Shown here in pieces: positions 23,095-31,677 of a DNA stretch of 64,000 nt (the stretch's first letter is position 1; each line of letters starts with the position of its first letter). The translations under genes and the position numbers were made by a program. The DNA comes from Pseudomonas fluorescens. GTDB lineage: Bacteria; Pseudomonadota; Gammaproteobacteria; Pseudomonadales; Pseudomonadaceae. The notes below the pieces were generated by a model. The model ran no database searches. It was given only the letters and a program-made list of their open reading frames with translations, and had not been told where the DNA came from. The stretch is from contig NZ_CABVII010000024.1 in assembly GCF_902497995.1 (NCBI RefSeq), positions 36,623 to 100,622 on the forward strand, given 5' to 3'.

Positions 23095-24555
23095 TCAGTG
23101 CAGGGCTTTTTCGGCTTTCTGAATGGCCGCGAATTCTTCTTCGGGCGTGCCTGCCACCAAGTGATGCCTACTGTAGAAAGCGAAGTAAGCAATTAACACT
23201 CCATAGATGATCGCAGCGCCAACCACCACGCGCGGATCTACCAGAAAACCCGCCACCACGGCGATGCAAGCCAGCACCAGCGCGACACCCGAGGTGAAGA
23301 TACCGCCCGGCGTGCGGTATGGCCGATCCATCTTGGGGCGCCGAATGCGCAGCGTGATGTGCGCCGCCATCATCAATACGTAGGAAATGGTCGCACCGAA
23401 CACCGCCACCAGAATCAGCAAGTCACCCTGACCGGTCAGCGACAACCCGAACCCGATGATGCCAGGAATGATCAACGCCAGTACGGGGGCCTTGCTCTTG
23501 TTGGTTTCTGACAGTTTGCGCGGCAGGTAGCCGGCGCGGGACAGCGCGAAAATCTGCCGCGAGTAGGCGTAGATGATGGAGAAGAAACTGGCAATCAGCC
23601 CGGCCAGGCCCACCAGATTGACGAAGTGGCCCATCCAGGTCGAGCCGCCATAGGCCTTGCTCAGTGCTTCGACCAACGGATTGCCCGAGGTCACCAGGGC
23701 ATGTGCACCTGCACCTCCTGGGCCGATCACCAGAATCAGCAGGGCAAAGCTCACCAGCACCAGCATGGCGCCAATCAGTCCGCGGGGCAGGTCGCGTTTC
23801 GGGTTTTTGGTTTCTTCAGCCGCCAGCGGCACACCTTCGACGGCGAGGAAAAACCAGATGGCATAGGGAATGGCGGCCCAGACGCCGACGTAGCCGAAGG
23901 GCAGGAAGCTGCTGGCGCCCTTGGCCTCGGTGACCGGGATGTCGAGCAGGTTGGCGACGTTGAAGTGCGGCACCATGGAGATCAGGAACACCCCCAGTGC
24001 CAGAGCGGCGACGGCGGTGATGCCGAACATCAATTTGAGGGCTTCACCGACGCCGAAAATATGGATGGCAATAAAAATGATGTAGAACGCCAGGTAGATC
24101 ATCCAGCCGCCAATGCCGAACAGGGACTCGCAATAGGCGCCGATAAACACCGCGATCGCCGCAGGGGCGATGGCGTATTCGATCAGGATCGCGGTTCCGG
24201 TCAGGAACCCGCCCCAAGGGCCGAACGCACTACGGGCAAAACCGTAGCCACCGCCTGCGGTCGGGATCATGGAAGACAATTCCGCCAGGGAAAAGCACAT
24301 GCACAGGTACATGGTCGCCATCAGCAGCGTGGCGAGAAACATACCGCCCCAGCCACCCTGGGCCAGGCCGAAGTTCCACCCCGCGTAATCGCCGGAGATG
24401 ACGTAGGCAACACCGAGGCCGACCAGCAGGACCCAGCCTGCCGCACCTTTTTTCAGTTCGCGTTGCTGGAAATAGTCGGAGCCGACTTTTTCAAAGTCCA
24501 CAGAGGAGCCGGGTGCGGAAGCACCAGGGGATTCGCTAGGCATCGAGTTCACCAT
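23095..24555 (-). CDS. eat: Ethanolamine permease (APC superfamily)
   Basis: 486-residue inner-membrane transporter with about 12 hydrophobic segments. The APC pattern is clear: GLGVAYVISGDYAGWNFGL, ELSSMIPTAGGGYGFARSAF and YSRQIFALSRAGYLPRKLS. It sits directly upstream of eutBC, so ethanolamine is the likely substrate, imported for deamination by EutBC. ATG 24555 or 24543 are both possible starts. A REP doublet separates it from the aldehyde dehydrogenase gene upstream. Confidence 0.92.
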   Translation of the reverse strand: MVNSMPSESPGASAPGSSVDFEKVGSDYFQQRELKKGAAGWVLLVGLGVAYVISGDYAGWNFGLAQGGWGGMFLATLLMATMYLCMCFSLAELSSMIPTAGGGYGFARSAFGPWGGFLTGTAILIEYAIAPAAIAVFIGAYCESLFGIGGWMIYLAFYIIFIAIHIFGVGEALKLMFGITAVAALALGVFLISMVPHFNVANLLDIPVTEAKGASSFLPFGYVGVWAAIPYAIWFFLAVEGVPLAAEETKNPKRDLPRGLIGAMLVLVSFALLILVIGPGGAGAHALVTSGNPLVEALSKAYGGSTWMGHFVNLVGLAGLIASFFSIIYAYSRQIFALSRAGYLPRKLSETNKSKAPVLALIIPGIIGFGLSLTGQGDLLILVAVFGATISYVLMMAAHITLRIRRPKMDRPYRTPGGIFTSGVALVLACIAVVAGFLVDPRVVVGAAIIYGVLIAYFAFYSRHHLVAGTPEEEFAAIQKAEKALH

Positions 24556-24601
24556 TTCTTATTGTTTTTGGCCGGCGCGGTGCCGGAATGTGCGGGGCAC
24601 C

Positions 24602-24695
24602 CCTGTGGGATCGGGCTTGCTCGCGAAGAGGTCGGGACATTCAACAGGGAGGTTGACTGTCAGACCGCTTTCGCGAGCAAGCCCGCTCCCACAGG
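24602..24695. repeat. REP doublet between exaC and the permease gene
   Basis: CCTGTGGGATCGGGCTTGCT... (24602-24627) is inverted at 24670-24695 with one mismatch per arm. It lies between two genes of the same pathway and may stabilise or attenuate the transcript. Confidence 0.85.
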
Positions 24696-24716
24696 GGATT
24701 GCGGTGTGCTGATGGG

Positions 24717-26237
24717 TTAGAAGAAGCCCAGCGGGTTGATGTCGTAGCTCACCAGCAGGTTTTTGGTCTGCTGATAGTGATCGAGCATCATCTTGTGGGT
24801 TTCACGGCCGACGCCGGACTTCTTGTAGCCACCGAACGCGGCATGCGCCGGGTACAGGTGGTAGCAGTTGGTCCACACACGACCGGCCTTGATGGCGCGG
24901 CCCATGCGGTAGGCGCGGTTGATGTCGCGGGTCCACAGACCGGCACCGAGGCCGAACTCGGTGTCGTTGGCGATGGCCAGGGCTTCGGCTTCGTCCTTGA
25001 AGGTGGTGATGCTCACCACCGGGCCAAAGATTTCTTCCTGGAATACGCGCATTTTGTTGGTGCCCTTGAGCAGGGTCGGCTGGATGTAATACCCGGTCGC
25101 CAGGTTGCCCTCGAGTTTTTCCACCTTGCCGCCCGTCAGCAGCTCGGCGCCTTCGCCCTTGGCGATTTCCAGGTACGAAAGGATTTTGTCGAATTGCTGC
25201 TCGGACGCCTGGGCGCCGACCATGGTGTCGGTGTCCAGCGGGTCGCCACGTTTGATTTGCAGGACTTTCTTCATCACGACTTTCATGAAGTCGTCGTAGA
25301 TCGACTCTTGCACCAATGCGCGGGAAGGGCAGGTGCAGACTTCGCCCTGGTTGAAGAACGCCAGCACCAGGCCTTCGGCGGCTTTTTCGATGAAGGTTTC
25401 TTCGGCTTGCATGATGTCGGCGAAGAAGATGTTCGGCGACTTGCCACCCAGCTCCACAGTGGACGGAATGATGTTCTCGGCGGCGCATTTCATGATGTGC
25501 GAGCCGACCGGGGTCGAGCCGGTGAAGGCGATCTTGGCGATGCGTTTGCTGGTGGCCAGGGCTTCACCGGCTTCTTTGCCGAAGCCTTGCACCACGTTGA
25601 GCACGCCCGGCGGCAGCAGGTCGCCGATCAGCTCCATCAGCACGGTAATGCCCAGCGGGGTTTGCTCGGCAGGCTTGAGTACCACGCAGTTGCCGGCAGC
25701 CAGGGCCGGGGCGAGTTTCCAGGCGGCCATCAGGATAGGGAAGTTCCACGGGATGATCTGCCCGACCACGCCCAGTGGTTCATGGATGTGATAGGCCACG
25801 GTGTTGCCGTCGATCTCGGCGGCGCTGCCTTCCTGCGCACGGATGCAACCGGCGTAGTAGCGGAAGTGGTCGGCGGCCAGCGGGATGTCGGCGTTAAGGG
25901 TTTCGCGCACGGCTTTGCCGTTGTCCCAGGATTCGGTGATTGCCAGGACTTCCAGGTTCTGCTCGATGCGGTCGGCGATTTTCAGCAGCACCAGCGAGCG
26001 CGCCTGGACGGACGTGGCGCCCCAGGCATCGGCGGCCGCGTGGGCAGCGTCCAGGGCCTTTTCGATGTCTTCGGCCGTGGAGCGCGGGAATTCGGCAATC
26101 GGTTGGCCATTCACTGGCGAGGTATTGGTGAAGTACTGACCTTTGACAGGCGCGACGAACTCGCCGCCGATGTAGTTACCGTATTGGCTCTTGAACGAAA
26201 CGATAGCGCCTTCAGTACCGGGGTGAGCGTAACGCAT
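24717..26237 (-). CDS. exaC: NAD-dependent acetaldehyde dehydrogenase (ExaC/AcoD type)
   Basis: Oxidises acetaldehyde, the product of EutBC, to acetate. The 506-residue protein has the NAD site IAFTGSTPVG, the general base in TVELGGKSPN and the catalytic Cys in FNQGEVCTCPSR. It starts MRYAHPGTEGAIVSFKSQYG behind a good AAGGAG. About 64 bp upstream of the start is a well-formed sigma-54 promoter, and the divergent gene encodes a sigma-54 activator, so inducible control by aldehyde or ethanolamine is likely. Confidence 0.94.
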   Translation of the reverse strand: MRYAHPGTEGAIVSFKSQYGNYIGGEFVAPVKGQYFTNTSPVNGQPIAEFPRSTAEDIEKALDAAHAAADAWGATSVQARSLVLLKIADRIEQNLEVLAITESWDNGKAVRETLNADIPLAADHFRYYAGCIRAQEGSAAEIDGNTVAYHIHEPLGVVGQIIPWNFPILMAAWKLAPALAAGNCVVLKPAEQTPLGITVLMELIGDLLPPGVLNVVQGFGKEAGEALATSKRIAKIAFTGSTPVGSHIMKCAAENIIPSTVELGGKSPNIFFADIMQAEETFIEKAAEGLVLAFFNQGEVCTCPSRALVQESIYDDFMKVVMKKVLQIKRGDPLDTDTMVGAQASEQQFDKILSYLEIAKGEGAELLTGGKVEKLEGNLATGYYIQPTLLKGTNKMRVFQEEIFGPVVSITTFKDEAEALAIANDTEFGLGAGLWTRDINRAYRMGRAIKAGRVWTNCYHLYPAHAAFGGYKKSGVGRETHKMMLDHYQQTKNLLVSYDINPLGFF

Positions 26238-26300
26238 GATGTTTCTCCTTGGCTTTTGTATTTATAAGGGAGCGCGCATGTGCGCTTGTTATAAGCGTAG

Positions 26301-26316
26301 AGCAAAGGTCGGGCCA
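26301..26316 (-). promoter_or_regulatory. Sigma-54 (-24/-12) promoter of exaC
   Basis: Read leftward: TGGCCCGACCTTTGCT, with GG and GC exactly 10 bases apart as RpoN requires. It points into exaC, 64 bp upstream of its start, and faces a divergent RpoN-dependent activator gene. Confidence 0.8.
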
Positions 26317-26380
26317 CTGCGCTGTAGCCCAGGTAAATCAAGGCCTTGCGCGATTTTTGTCGGACAGGCGGGCGCAGCCT

Positions 26381-26437
26381 GTGACGCTTTCGGTACATCC
26401 CATGTGACACTTTGTACCGTTTGTGGCACAGCTTGTG
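26381..26437. promoter_or_regulatory. Putative upstream activator sites for the exaC/eut promoter
   Basis: TGTGACGCTTT and TGTGACACTTT recur in this stretch. CGGTACA (26391-26397) is inverted as TGTACCG (26413-26419), and TTTGTGGCACAGCTTGTGAC follows. Such clustered dyads 65-135 bp upstream of a sigma-54 promoter are where an AcoR/EatR-type activator would bind. Confidence 0.5.
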
Positions 26438-26450
26438 ACCGGGTGGTCTT

Positions 26451-26470
26451 GCCAGCATTGCAATGCTGGC
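26451..26470. promoter_or_regulatory. Perfect 20-bp palindrome upstream of the activator gene
   Basis: GCCAGCATTGCAATGCTGGC is a perfect palindrome without a loop, 65 bp before the activator start codon. It could be an autoregulatory operator or the site of another regulator. No T-run follows, so it is not a terminator. Confidence 0.45.
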
Positions 26471-26534
26471 TCTGCTGGAGGATGCTCGCGTACAACAGGG
26501 CGGCGTGAAAATCGCTCGGGGAGAAGAACAAGAA

Positions 26535-28448
26535 ATGCACGACAACCATTTGAGTCGCCATGCCCACCAGGTTTTGACCGTCACTCAGGGAAAATCGCAC
26601 CTGCAGGGTCCCGGCAGCGATCCATCCATTGCCCGCTCCTGGCTGCGCTGCCTTGAGGACTACCACCTCGATCCGGCCCTGACCATGGCCCCGACAGTGC
26701 TGGAACATGGTCGCCTCCTGGAAAGTCGCGAACGCTTGCAGCAGGTGTTGCACATTGCCGGCAACGAAATGTCCAGCCTTCATCAGCAGCTCTCCGGCGC
26801 CGGCCATGCGGTGCTGCTCACCGATGCCCGCGGGGTCATTCTCAACTGTGTCACCGCGCCGGCCGAGCGGAAAATTTTCGAACGCGCCGGGCTTTGGCTT
26901 GGCGCCGACTGGAGCGAAGCCTGTGAAGGCACCAATGGTATCGGCACTTGCCTGGTGGAGCGTCAATCCCTGACCATCCACCAGGATGAACACTTTCGCG
27001 GTCGCCATACAGGCCTGACCTGCTCGGCAAGCCCGGTATTCGATCCTCATGGCGAACTGCTGGCGGTGCTCGACGTGTCTTCGGCGCGCCACGAAGTCTC
27101 GCGGCAGAGCCAGTTCCACACCATGGCGCTGGTCAACCTTTCGGCGAAGATGATCGAGAGCTGCTATTTCCTGCGTTATTTCGACAATCAATGGTTGCTG
27201 CGTTTTCATCTTCAGGCCGAGTCCGTCGGCTTGTTCAGCGAAGGACTGCTGGCGTTCGACGGGGAAGGGCGAATCAGCGCAGTCAACCAGAGCGCGCTGA
27301 ACCTGTTGGGACATATCCGCGGTGGGTTGCTGGGCAAACCGGTCGAGGCGTTTTTCGATTGCTCGCTGGATGAACTGCTCGGCCGTGCGAGCGTCAATGC
27401 CAGCGCCAGTTGGCCGCTGCGCACCCGTGACGGCCGGAGCCTGTTTGCCTTGCTGCGAGGGCAACCACGCAGCATTCCGGTACCGCTGGTGCGCAGTCCG
27501 ATGGTTGCCGATCGTTCCCGGCTGTCCGGGATCTGTCTGGGCGACACCGCGTTACAGGAGGATTTTCGCAAATCCCTGCGAGTCTTCGAACGTGACGTGC
27601 CATTGCTGATCAACGGCGAAACCGGGTCCGGCAAGGAGGCCTTCGCCAAAGCCGTGCACCACGCCAGTCAACGGGCCGAAAAAGCCTTCGTCGCGCTCAA
27701 TTGCGCGGCCATTCCTGAAAGCCTGATCGAGAGCGAGCTGTTTGGCTATCGCGGCGGCAGTTTCACCGGGGCGCGCAAGGAGGGCATGCGCGGCAAGTTG
27801 CAGCAGGCCGATGGCGGTACCTTGTTTCTCGATGAAATCGGCGACATGCCGCTGGCCTTGCAGACCCGGCTGTTGAGGGTGCTGGAAGATCGTCAGGTGG
27901 TACCGATTGGCGGCGAGCCGGAGTCGGTCAATGTACGAATTATCAGTGCCACTCACCGCAATCTGTTGGAACGGGTGCAGGACGGCAGCTTCCGCGAGGA
28001 TTTGTATTATCGGCTCAATGGGCTGGAAGTTGCACTGCCGGCGTTGCGCGAGCGCAGCGATAAATCCCAGCTGCTCGATTTTTTGCTGGCCGAAGAGGCT
28101 GGCGGCGAAACGGTGATCATCGACGCGCCGGCACGGCAGGCGTTGCTGGGTTTTGCCTGGCCGGGGAATGTACGGCAGTTGCGCAATGTACTGCGTACGT
28201 TGGCCGCATTGTGTGAAGGCGGACGAATCGGGCTGGAGGATTTGCCGGCGATGATTCGCCAGGCTCGGCCGGCGCCGGTCGTGGCCGCCGAAGCGCCGTC
28301 CGAGCATCCGCTGGAGGATGCCGAGCGGCTGGCGCTGCTCAATGCGCTGGAGCAGACACGTTGGCATATGACCCACACGGCCGAACAGCTGGGAGTCAGC
28401 CGCAATACCCTCTATAGAAAGCTGCGTAAACACGGCATAGCCCGGTAA
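26535..28448 (+). CDS. eatR: Sigma-54-dependent activator of ethanolamine/acetaldehyde use (AcoR/EatR type)
   Basis: 637-residue regulator. The N-terminal GAF-like sensor includes EACEGTNGIGTCLVERQS and HTGLTCSASPVFDPHGEL. The central AAA+ domain has Walker A INGETGSGKEAFAK, the sigma-54 contact loop GSFTGARKEG, Walker B GGTLFLDEIGDM and the arginine-finger region SFREDLYYRLNGL. The C-terminus is a Fis-type HTH (HTAEQLGVSRNTLYRKLRKH). It is transcribed away from exaC and the eut genes and is the obvious activator of their sigma-54 promoter. ATG 26535 is preceded by GGGGAGAAG. Confidence 0.92.
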   Translation: MHDNHLSRHAHQVLTVTQGKSHLQGPGSDPSIARSWLRCLEDYHLDPALTMAPTVLEHGRLLESRERLQQVLHIAGNEMSSLHQQLSGAGHAVLLTDARGVILNCVTAPAERKIFERAGLWLGADWSEACEGTNGIGTCLVERQSLTIHQDEHFRGRHTGLTCSASPVFDPHGELLAVLDVSSARHEVSRQSQFHTMALVNLSAKMIESCYFLRYFDNQWLLRFHLQAESVGLFSEGLLAFDGEGRISAVNQSALNLLGHIRGGLLGKPVEAFFDCSLDELLGRASVNASASWPLRTRDGRSLFALLRGQPRSIPVPLVRSPMVADRSRLSGICLGDTALQEDFRKSLRVFERDVPLLINGETGSGKEAFAKAVHHASQRAEKAFVALNCAAIPESLIESELFGYRGGSFTGARKEGMRGKLQQADGGTLFLDEIGDMPLALQTRLLRVLEDRQVVPIGGEPESVNVRIISATHRNLLERVQDGSFREDLYYRLNGLEVALPALRERSDKSQLLDFLLAEEAGGETVIIDAPARQALLGFAWPGNVRQLRNVLRTLAALCEGGRIGLEDLPAMIRQARPAPVVAAEAPSEHPLEDAERLALLNALEQTRWHMTHTAEQLGVSRNTLYRKLRKHGIAR

Positions 28449-28461
28449 ACGCACCTCCCCA

Positions 28462-28535
28462 TGTAGGAGCGAGGCTTGCCCGCGAAGGGGGCCTCGAGGC
28501 CGCCAAAAGCTTCGCGGGCAAGCCTCGCTCCTACA
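28462..28535. repeat. REP doublet (GTAGGAGCGAGGCTTGCCCG type)
   Basis: A 26-bp arm (28462-28487) is perfectly inverted at 28510-28535. It follows the activator gene and precedes the mpl promoter region. Confidence 0.88.
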
Positions 28536-28619
28536 GGGCTGTGGTGGTCCAGTCCGAAACACAAGGTGCGAATTTCCCCTCCCTGGGCTAACCTGCGGCC
28601 ATGTTTTACGAGGTCGACT

Positions 28620-29969
28620 ATGCACATTCATATTCTTGGTATCTGCGGTACTTTCATGGGTTCGATGGCGGTTCTGGCCAAAGAGCTGGGCCACCACGTG
28701 ACGGGCTCCGATGCCAACGTCTATCCGCCGATGAGCACTCAGCTGGAGGCGCAGGGCATTGAGTTGACCCAAGGCTACGACCCGGCGCAGCTCGATCCGG
28801 CACCGGATCTGGTGGTGGTCGGCAACGCCATGTCCCGCGGCAACCCGGCCGTCGAATACGTGCTGAACAAAGGCCTGCCTTACGTCTCCGGCCCGCAATG
28901 GCTGGCGGATCACGTGCTGCAAGGCCGCTGGGTGCTGGCCGTTGCCGGTACTCACGGCAAGACCACCACCAGCAGCATGCTTGCCTGGGTGCTGGAACAT
29001 GCGGGCATGAGCCCGGGTTTCCTGATCGGCGGCGTGCCGCAGAACTTCTCGGTGTCGGCGCGCCTGGGTGACACGCCCTTCTTCGTCATCGAAGCCGACG
29101 AATACGACAGCGCCTTCTTCGATAAACGCTCCAAGTTCGTTCACTACCGCCCGCGCACGGCGATCCTGAATAATCTGGAGTACGATCACGCCGATATTTT
29201 CCCCGATCTTCCGGCAATTGAACGGCAATTCCACCATTTGGTGCGGACGATTCCGAGCGAAGGCCTGGTGATCCATCCGACTACCGAACCGGCGTTGCAG
29301 CGCGTGATCGAGATGGGCTGCTGGACGCCGGTGCAAACCACCGGTGCTGGCGGTCAGTGGCAGGTCAAGTTGCTGAGCGAAGACGGTTCGATATTCGAAG
29401 TGATGTTCGAAGGCGTCGCCCAGGGCGTGGTCGAGTGGGACATGACCGGACAACACAACGTTGCCAACGCCCTGGCTACTTTGGCTGCGGCGCGTCACGT
29501 CGGCGTTGTGCCGTCCATGGGCATCGCCGCGCTGAGTGCCTTCAAAAGCGTGAAGCGACGGATGGAGATCGTCGCGCAAGTCCGTGGCATCACTATCTAC
29601 GACGACTTCGCTCATCACCCGACCGCCATCGCTACCACCCTCGACGGCCTGCGCAAGCGCATTGGCGACGCCCCGTTGATCGCGATCATCGAGCCGCGCT
29701 CCAACTCCATGAAGCTCGGCGCTCACCGTGATGGCTTGCCGGAAAGCGTGGTCGATGCCGACCAGGTGATCTGGTATGCGCCGGCCAACCTCGGTTGGGA
29801 CCTGGGCGCTACCGCAGCGCTGTGCACCGTGCCGTCGATCGTCAGCGATTCGCTGGAAGGCATCGTCGAGCGCGTGAAGAGCCAGGCCCAGCCCGGCACC
29901 CACGTGGTGATCATGAGCAACGGCGGCTTCGGCGGCCTGCACGGCAAACTCGCCGAGGCGCTGCAATGA
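28620..29969 (+). CDS. mpl: UDP-N-acetylmuramate:L-Ala-gamma-D-Glu-meso-DAP ligase (murein recycling)
   Basis: Reattaches the recycled tripeptide to UDP-MurNAc, saving peptidoglycan precursors. 449 residues from MHIHILGICGTFMGSMAVLA. The Mur-ligase P-loop is VAGTHGKTTTSSMLAW; the central block VIEADEYDSAFFDKRSKF and DFAHHPTAI are typical of Mpl. The start at 28620 is supported by family length; the frame is open upstream into the REP doublet. Overlaps ubiX by 4 bp. Confidence 0.96.
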   Translation: MHIHILGICGTFMGSMAVLAKELGHHVTGSDANVYPPMSTQLEAQGIELTQGYDPAQLDPAPDLVVVGNAMSRGNPAVEYVLNKGLPYVSGPQWLADHVLQGRWVLAVAGTHGKTTTSSMLAWVLEHAGMSPGFLIGGVPQNFSVSARLGDTPFFVIEADEYDSAFFDKRSKFVHYRPRTAILNNLEYDHADIFPDLPAIERQFHHLVRTIPSEGLVIHPTTEPALQRVIEMGCWTPVQTTGAGGQWQVKLLSEDGSIFEVMFEGVAQGVVEWDMTGQHNVANALATLAAARHVGVVPSMGIAALSAFKSVKRRMEIVAQVRGITIYDDFAHHPTAIATTLDGLRKRIGDAPLIAIIEPRSNSMKLGAHRDGLPESVVDADQVIWYAPANLGWDLGATAALCTVPSIVSDSLEGIVERVKSQAQPGTHVVIMSNGGFGGLHGKLAEALQ

Positions 29970-30598
29970 ACAATGGTCCGGAACGCATCACACTGGCGAT
30001 GACCGGCGCTTCCGGCGCCCAGTATGGTTTACGCCTGCTGGACTGTCTGATTCGCGAAGACCGCGAGGTGCACTTCCTGATTTCCAAGGCGGCGCAACTG
30101 GTGATGGCCACCGAGACCGACGTTACGTTGCCACCCAAGACGCAAATGATGCAGGCCTTCCTCACCGAATACACCGGCGCGGCCGCCGGGCAGATTCGGG
30201 TGTACGGCAAGGAAGACTGGATGTCGCCGGTGGCTTCGGGCTCTGGCGCGCCGGCGGCGATGGTGGTGGTGCCGTGTTCCACCGGTACCTTGTCGGCCAT
30301 TGCGACGGGGGCCTGCAATAACCTGATCGAGCGTGCCGCCGACGTCACTTTGAAGGAGCGTCGCCAGTTGATTCTGGTGCCGCGCGAGGCGCCGTATTCG
30401 AGCATTCATCTGGAGCACATGCTCAAGTTATCGACTATGGGTGTGACGATTTTGCCGGCGTCGCCGGGCTTCTATCATCAGCCGCAAACGATCGATGATC
30501 TCATCGATTTCGTCGTGGCGCGGATTCTCAATCTGCTGAACATTCCCCAGGACATGCTGCCGCGCTGGGGCGAGCACCATCTGACCAGCGATGAATAA
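29966..30598 (+). CDS. ubiX: Flavin prenyltransferase UbiX
   Basis: Makes prenylated FMN, the cofactor UbiD uses in ubiquinone synthesis. 210 residues with the flavin-site motif MTGASGAQYGLRLLD, VVVPCSTGTLSAIATGACNN and the conserved LVPREAPYSSIHLEHMLKL. ATGA overlap with mpl. The next gene, a small lipoprotein, starts inside its last codons. Confidence 0.96.
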   Translation: MNNGPERITLAMTGASGAQYGLRLLDCLIREDREVHFLISKAAQLVMATETDVTLPPKTQMMQAFLTEYTGAAAGQIRVYGKEDWMSPVASGSGAPAAMVVVPCSTGTLSAIATGACNNLIERAADVTLKERRQLILVPREAPYSSIHLEHMLKLSTMGVTILPASPGFYHQPQTIDDLIDFVVARILNLLNIPQDMLPRWGEHHLTSDE

Positions 30599-30875
30599 GC
30601 TGCTGGTGCTGGTGCTGGCGTTGCAGCTGACGGGTTGCGCCACCGCGCGTACGCTCGATGCCGCCAAGCCGGGGGCGCCGGTGGTATATTCGGGGACCCG
30701 GCTGGATTTGTATGCCATGAATGGCGGTTGCTGCGCCATGGACCGCTTTGGCGCAGAAGCACCGAGCTACCCCGGCCTTGACCTGCCGGCCAGCGCCTTG
30801 CTCGATACATTGTTGTTGCCGCTGTCGTTGTTGACTGTGATTGGGGTCAGTTTTCAGGCGACTGGCGGGTTGTAG
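30591..30875 (+). CDS. YceK/YidQ-family small lipoprotein
   Basis: 94-residue lipoprotein: signal MNKLLVLVLALQLTGC with lipobox LTGC, then YSGTRLDLYAMNGGCC, and a hydrophobic C-terminus (ALLDTLLLPLSLLTVIGV). The YSGT...D pattern and Pro-rich membrane tail are those of the YceK/DUF1375 family. Function unknown. It overlaps ubiX by 8 bp and is likely the last gene of the mpl-ubiX transcript. Confidence 0.85.
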   Translation: MNKLLVLVLALQLTGCATARTLDAAKPGAPVVYSGTRLDLYAMNGGCCAMDRFGAEAPSYPGLDLPASALLDTLLLPLSLLTVIGVSFQATGGL

Positions 30876-30900
30876 CTCGACATTGGATCGGCGTCGCGCC

Positions 30901-30985
30901 CTTCGCGAGCAAGCCCGCTCCCACATTTTGACCGAGCTCGTCCGGAAAACTCGGTCAAAATGTGGGAGCGGGCTTGCTCGCGAAG
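30901..30985. repeat. REP doublet with perfect 36-bp arms
   Basis: Bases 30901-30936 are perfectly inverted at 30950-30985, a long stem with a 13-base loop. The core is the CGAGCAAGCCCGCTCCCACA type. It lies between convergent genes and could serve as a bidirectional transcript end. Confidence 0.9.
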
Positions 30986-31008
30986 GCGTCATTTCAGGCG
31001 CCAAAGGA

Positions 31009-31650
31009 CTACCTACCTAACTTGCGCAACTCATCCGACTCGACAATCCGCAGCCCATCCTGCTCTTCCAGCGCCAGTCGCCACAGGGCGCGTGCCAGTT
31101 GGCAGGCTTCGATGCCGCGATATTTGCCGGGGATCAAGCGGGACAAGGGCCCAACGAATTGCTCGGCCATTCGCGGTTCAATGCGTTCGCCCAGCAGCAA
31201 CGAAGGTCGGCAAATGGTCAGTTGCGGCCAGTCCTGCGCGCGCAATGCGTATTCCATCTCGCCTTTGACCCGGTTATAGAAAATCGAGGATCTGCGATCG
31301 GCCCCCAAGGCACTGATCACGATCAGGTGCCGTGCGCCCATCTCCCGTGCACGTTTGGCGAACGCCACCACCATGTCCAGGTCCACCGCGCGAAACGCCT
31401 GTTCCGAGCCGGCCTGCTTGATCGTGGTGCCCAGGCAGCAGTAGGCGATGTCGACGCGACCGTTCAATTGCGGCAGAAATACCGCCGGGTCGCCGACCGG
31501 GTTTTCCAGATGAGGGTGCTCGGCCAATGGCCGGCGTGATGGCGCCAATACTCGCGTAATCGTTGGCTCATTGAGCAGACGGTCGAGAAGATGTTCACCG
31601 GTCAAGCCCGTGGCTCCGGCAAGCAATACGTGCTGAGGCGTCAAGTACAT
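31009..31650 (-). CDS. NAD(P)-binding oxidoreductase (atypical SDR, YraR/HTATIP2-like)
   Basis: 213-residue Rossmann protein: VLLAGATGLTGEHLLDRLL is the nucleotide-binding loop, followed by DIAYCCLGTT, HLIVISALGAD and FYNRVKGEMEYAL, where Tyr and Lys take the SDR-like YxxxK positions. The substrate is unknown; CIA30/HTATIP2-like relatives have been tied to redox or complex assembly roles. It lies 28 bp beyond the stop of the MORN-caspase gene on the same strand. Confidence 0.85.
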   Translation of the reverse strand: MYLTPQHVLLAGATGLTGEHLLDRLLNEPTITRVLAPSRRPLAEHPHLENPVGDPAVFLPQLNGRVDIAYCCLGTTIKQAGSEQAFRAVDLDMVVAFAKRAREMGARHLIVISALGADRRSSIFYNRVKGEMEYALRAQDWPQLTICRPSLLLGERIEPRMAEQFVGPLSRLIPGKYRGIEACQLARALWRLALEEQDGLRIVESDELRKLGR

Positions 31651-31677
31651 AGTGTTTCCCCCTTGATACTATTGAGC

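Noticed and set aside
24699..26267. A 522-codon rightward frame opposite exaC
   Set aside because: exaC has complete aldehyde dehydrogenase motifs, a ribosome site and a promoter; the opposite frame has only low-complexity sequence rich in His, Gln and Gly.
27552..29966. An 804-codon leftward frame across eatR and mpl
   Set aside because: It runs through two well-supported genes and an intervening REP doublet, with no domain pattern.
30901..30985. Repeated GGGAGCGGGCTTGC units considered as a CRISPR array
   Set aside because: Copies occur as isolated inverted pairs scattered over the window, not as regularly spaced direct repeats, and no cas genes are present.
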